Source: Deltaproteobacteria bacterium (GTDB taxonomy: Bacteria > Desulfobacterota > Desulfobacteria > Desulfobacterales > ETH-SRB1). From it: 6,845 bases of DNA. A program made the position numbers and the translations under genes. How positions within the stretch are numbered: the first letter of the stretch is position 1; each line of letters starts with the position of its first letter. The stretch is from assembly GCA_019309665.1 (NCBI GenBank), contig JAFDFV010000195.1:1-6845 (forward strand). Direction: 5' to 3'. The notes under the pieces are model-generated. The model did no database searches. It saw only the letters and a list, made by a program, of their open reading frames with translations, and was not told the DNA's origin. This document shows positions 5,495 through 6,845 of the stretch, piece after piece.

Positions 5495-6747
5495 TTACAT
5501 TGAATATTTTTATAATATTTCTTTGCATATTGTTCCAGGGCTTCTTTTCGGGCTCTGAGATGATGCTGATATCTTCAGACAAGCTCAAGCTCAGGAGAAA
5601 GGCTGCCAGGGGCTCCAGGGGAGCCAGGCTGGCATTAAAAATGATCAATAATCCGCGCTGGTTCCTGGCAGCAACCAGTACAGGAACAAATATGTTCGTA
5701 ATAACCGCCTCTGTTGTTGCGGCAGTGTTGTTTGAAAGCCTTTTCGAAAAACATGGAGAGATATTGACAATTGTTATCATCTCTCCCTTCTTGTTGACGT
5801 TTGGAGAAATTATCCCAAGAACAATATTTCAGCAGAATGCAACCAAAATTGCTCCAAAGATATCCCATTTACTTTTTTTTGCATCCCGCATTATTTCACC
5901 TGTTACTTACCTTTTTTTCTGGGCAAGCGAACGCTTTTATAAACGTATCGGAAAAGAAAACATTAAAAAACTTCCATATATAACTAAAAAAGAACTCGCA
6001 ATGCTGCTGAGTATTCCAGGCGAAGGAAGCGATTTAAAAAGAAAAGAAAAAAAACTTATTCACAGGGTTTTTCATCTTTCAGAGTCTAAAGTTTCAGACA
6101 TCATGGTTCCTCTTGTAAATGTGACCGCAATAACAAATACAGCGAATGTAAGTGATGCAACAAACATTTTCAGCAGAACCGGATATTCAAGGCTGCCTGT
6201 TTTTAAAAACCGGATAGACAACCTTACAGGTATTATACATTTTCTTGATATTCTCCATGCACATGACAGCAAAGTAAAAATTGAACAATTTATAAGAAAA
6301 GTACCTATTATGCCTGAGCTTAAAAGGGTTGAGGACCTTCTTATTTCTTTTCAGAAATCGCACGATTCAATTGCTATTGTTGTTGACGAATATGGCGGCT
6401 CAGTGGGAATTATTACCATTGAAGATATACTCGAAGAAGTAGTTGGTGATATCCGCGATGAATATGATAAAGAAATAAGCAAAATTATAAAGCTTAATGA
6501 CAATAAATTTATAGTTAATGCAAGGATGGAAATAAAAGATATAAACGAACAACTGAAAATAAATCTGCCAAAAGAAGACTATGAAACTATTGGAGGTTTT
6601 CTGCTCAAACACATGGGAAAAATTCCTCAAAAAGGTGATAAATTCATATATAAAAACATTAAATTTACTATAATATTATCCAGCAAAAAATCCATCCATG
6701 AGATAGTAATAGAGAGGAAGCAGGGGGTCAAGAGTGTAAGTGCCTAA
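5491..6747 (+). CDS. CNNM (DUF21)-CBS-CorC_HlyC membrane protein, full-length HlyC/CorC family
   Basis: A 418-residue inner-membrane protein, paralogous to the gene before it and probably a cation (Mg2+) exporter or its regulator. ATG 5491 overlaps the upstream TGA and has no clear Shine-Dalgarno, which suggests translational coupling. The CNNM domain spans about 3-160, with QGFFSGSEMMLIS (16-28), GTNMFVIT (65-72) and GEIIPRTI (105-112). The CBS pair spans about 195-325, with SDIMVP (202-207), YSRLPVF (232-238) and VDEYGGSVGIITIEDILEEV (298-317). The CorC_HlyC domain spans about 335-412, with FIVNARMEIKDINEQL (340-355) and YETIGGFLLKHMGKIPQKGD (364-383). The length matches full-size relatives. 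Compared with the upstream protein, the GN..VN pair in the second helix is replaced by GTN, a variant I believe also occurs in relatives. The last codons (AGT GCC TAA) coincide with an AAGTGCCTAAAG repeat unit, so the extreme C-terminus may have been set by repeat sequence. Confidence 0.93.
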   Translation: MITLNIFIIFLCILFQGFFSGSEMMLISSDKLKLRRKAARGSRGARLALKMINNPRWFLAATSTGTNMFVITASVVAAVLFESLFEKHGEILTIVIISPFLLTFGEIIPRTIFQQNATKIAPKISHLLFFASRIISPVTYLFFWASERFYKRIGKENIKKLPYITKKELAMLLSIPGEGSDLKRKEKKLIHRVFHLSESKVSDIMVPLVNVTAITNTANVSDATNIFSRTGYSRLPVFKNRIDNLTGIIHFLDILHAHDSKVKIEQFIRKVPIMPELKRVEDLLISFQKSHDSIAIVVDEYGGSVGIITIEDILEEVVGDIRDEYDKEISKIIKLNDNKFIVNARMEIKDINEQLKINLPKEDYETIGGFLLKHMGKIPQKGDKFIYKNIKFTIILSSKKSIHEIVIERKQGVKSVSA

Positions 6748-6749
6748 AG
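6738..6749. repeat. Isolated copy of the AAGTGCCTAAAG unit at the end of the last gene
   Basis: An exact match to the unit at 1314-1325 in the first foldback element, 5.4 kb away. It includes the stop codon (6745-6747) of the second CNNM-CBS gene. Sequence after 6749 does not continue like the first element, and no complementary arm is seen before the window ends at 6845. Confidence 0.6.
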
Positions 6750-6845
6750 CCGCACGATATAGTTCGATCGGGGACGAAATAACTTTCAAGCCGCTTGCGC
6801 TTGCAACATGAAGTCAACTTGTACAGCATCAAAGGGAAATTTGAT

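Noticed and set aside
5421..5868. Minus-strand open frames across the start of the second CNNM gene
   Set aside because: Antisense to well-conserved membrane-domain sequence; no ribosome binding site or recognisable product.
6786..6845. Possible gene fragments at the right edge: ATG 6808 on the + strand (MKSTCTASKGNL) or a minus-strand C-terminus ending at 6786
   Set aside because: Only 12 and 19 codons are visible, with no motif, and the two readings compete; the evidence is too thin for a feature.

Overview
The window is AT-rich (about one third G+C by eye) and bacterial. All five protein genes are on the + strand and fill most of the sequence. Lysine is mostly AAA, A-tracts are frequent, and the gaps between genes are filled by REP-like and foldback palindromes. 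Together with a tandem CNNM/CorC gene pair, this fits an AT-rich member of the Desulfobacterota (Desulfobacterales-like) or a similar anaerobe. That placement rests on general impression and is not proven: there is no rRNA or universal marker gene here.

Left part (1-4438): a possible three-gene sugar-metabolism cassette. It consists of a GT-B-type glycosyltransferase cut by the left edge (to 1304), a HAD-superfamily hydrolase (1553-2404), and a 590-residue protein with a DUF89/ARMT1-like metal-dependent phosphatase core and a C-terminal extension I do not recognise (2666-4438). One sugar-transferring enzyme followed by two unrelated predicted phosphatases suggests synthesis and trimming of a phosphorylated glycoside, or clean-up of sugar phosphates. 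The substrate cannot be read from the sequence. The three genes are not tightly packed: each gap holds a different imperfect palindrome of roughly 190-245 bp (1314-1507 and 2404-2646). In each palindrome the paired segments lie concentrically around one centre.

Right part (4475-6747): two CNNM (DUF21)-CBS membrane proteins of the HlyC/CorC family, overlapping by ATGA. The first ends directly after its CBS pair. The second has the complete CNNM-CBS-CorC_HlyC layout. They probably form a translationally coupled pair acting in Mg2+ or other cation homeostasis at the inner membrane. The first starts only 36 bp after the DUF89-type gene, so read-through from the left cassette is likely.

The last 98 bp (6748-6845) hold no gene I can support. 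A copy of the AAGTGCCTAAAG unit of the first palindrome reappears at 6738-6749 and supplies the last codons and stop of the final gene. No RNA gene, CRISPR array, transposase, origin or convincing intrinsic terminator was seen. The main points of interest are the glycosyltransferase/HAD/DUF89 grouping with its variant active-site motifs, the unrecognised C-terminal domain of the DUF89 protein, and the two unrelated concentric foldback elements.
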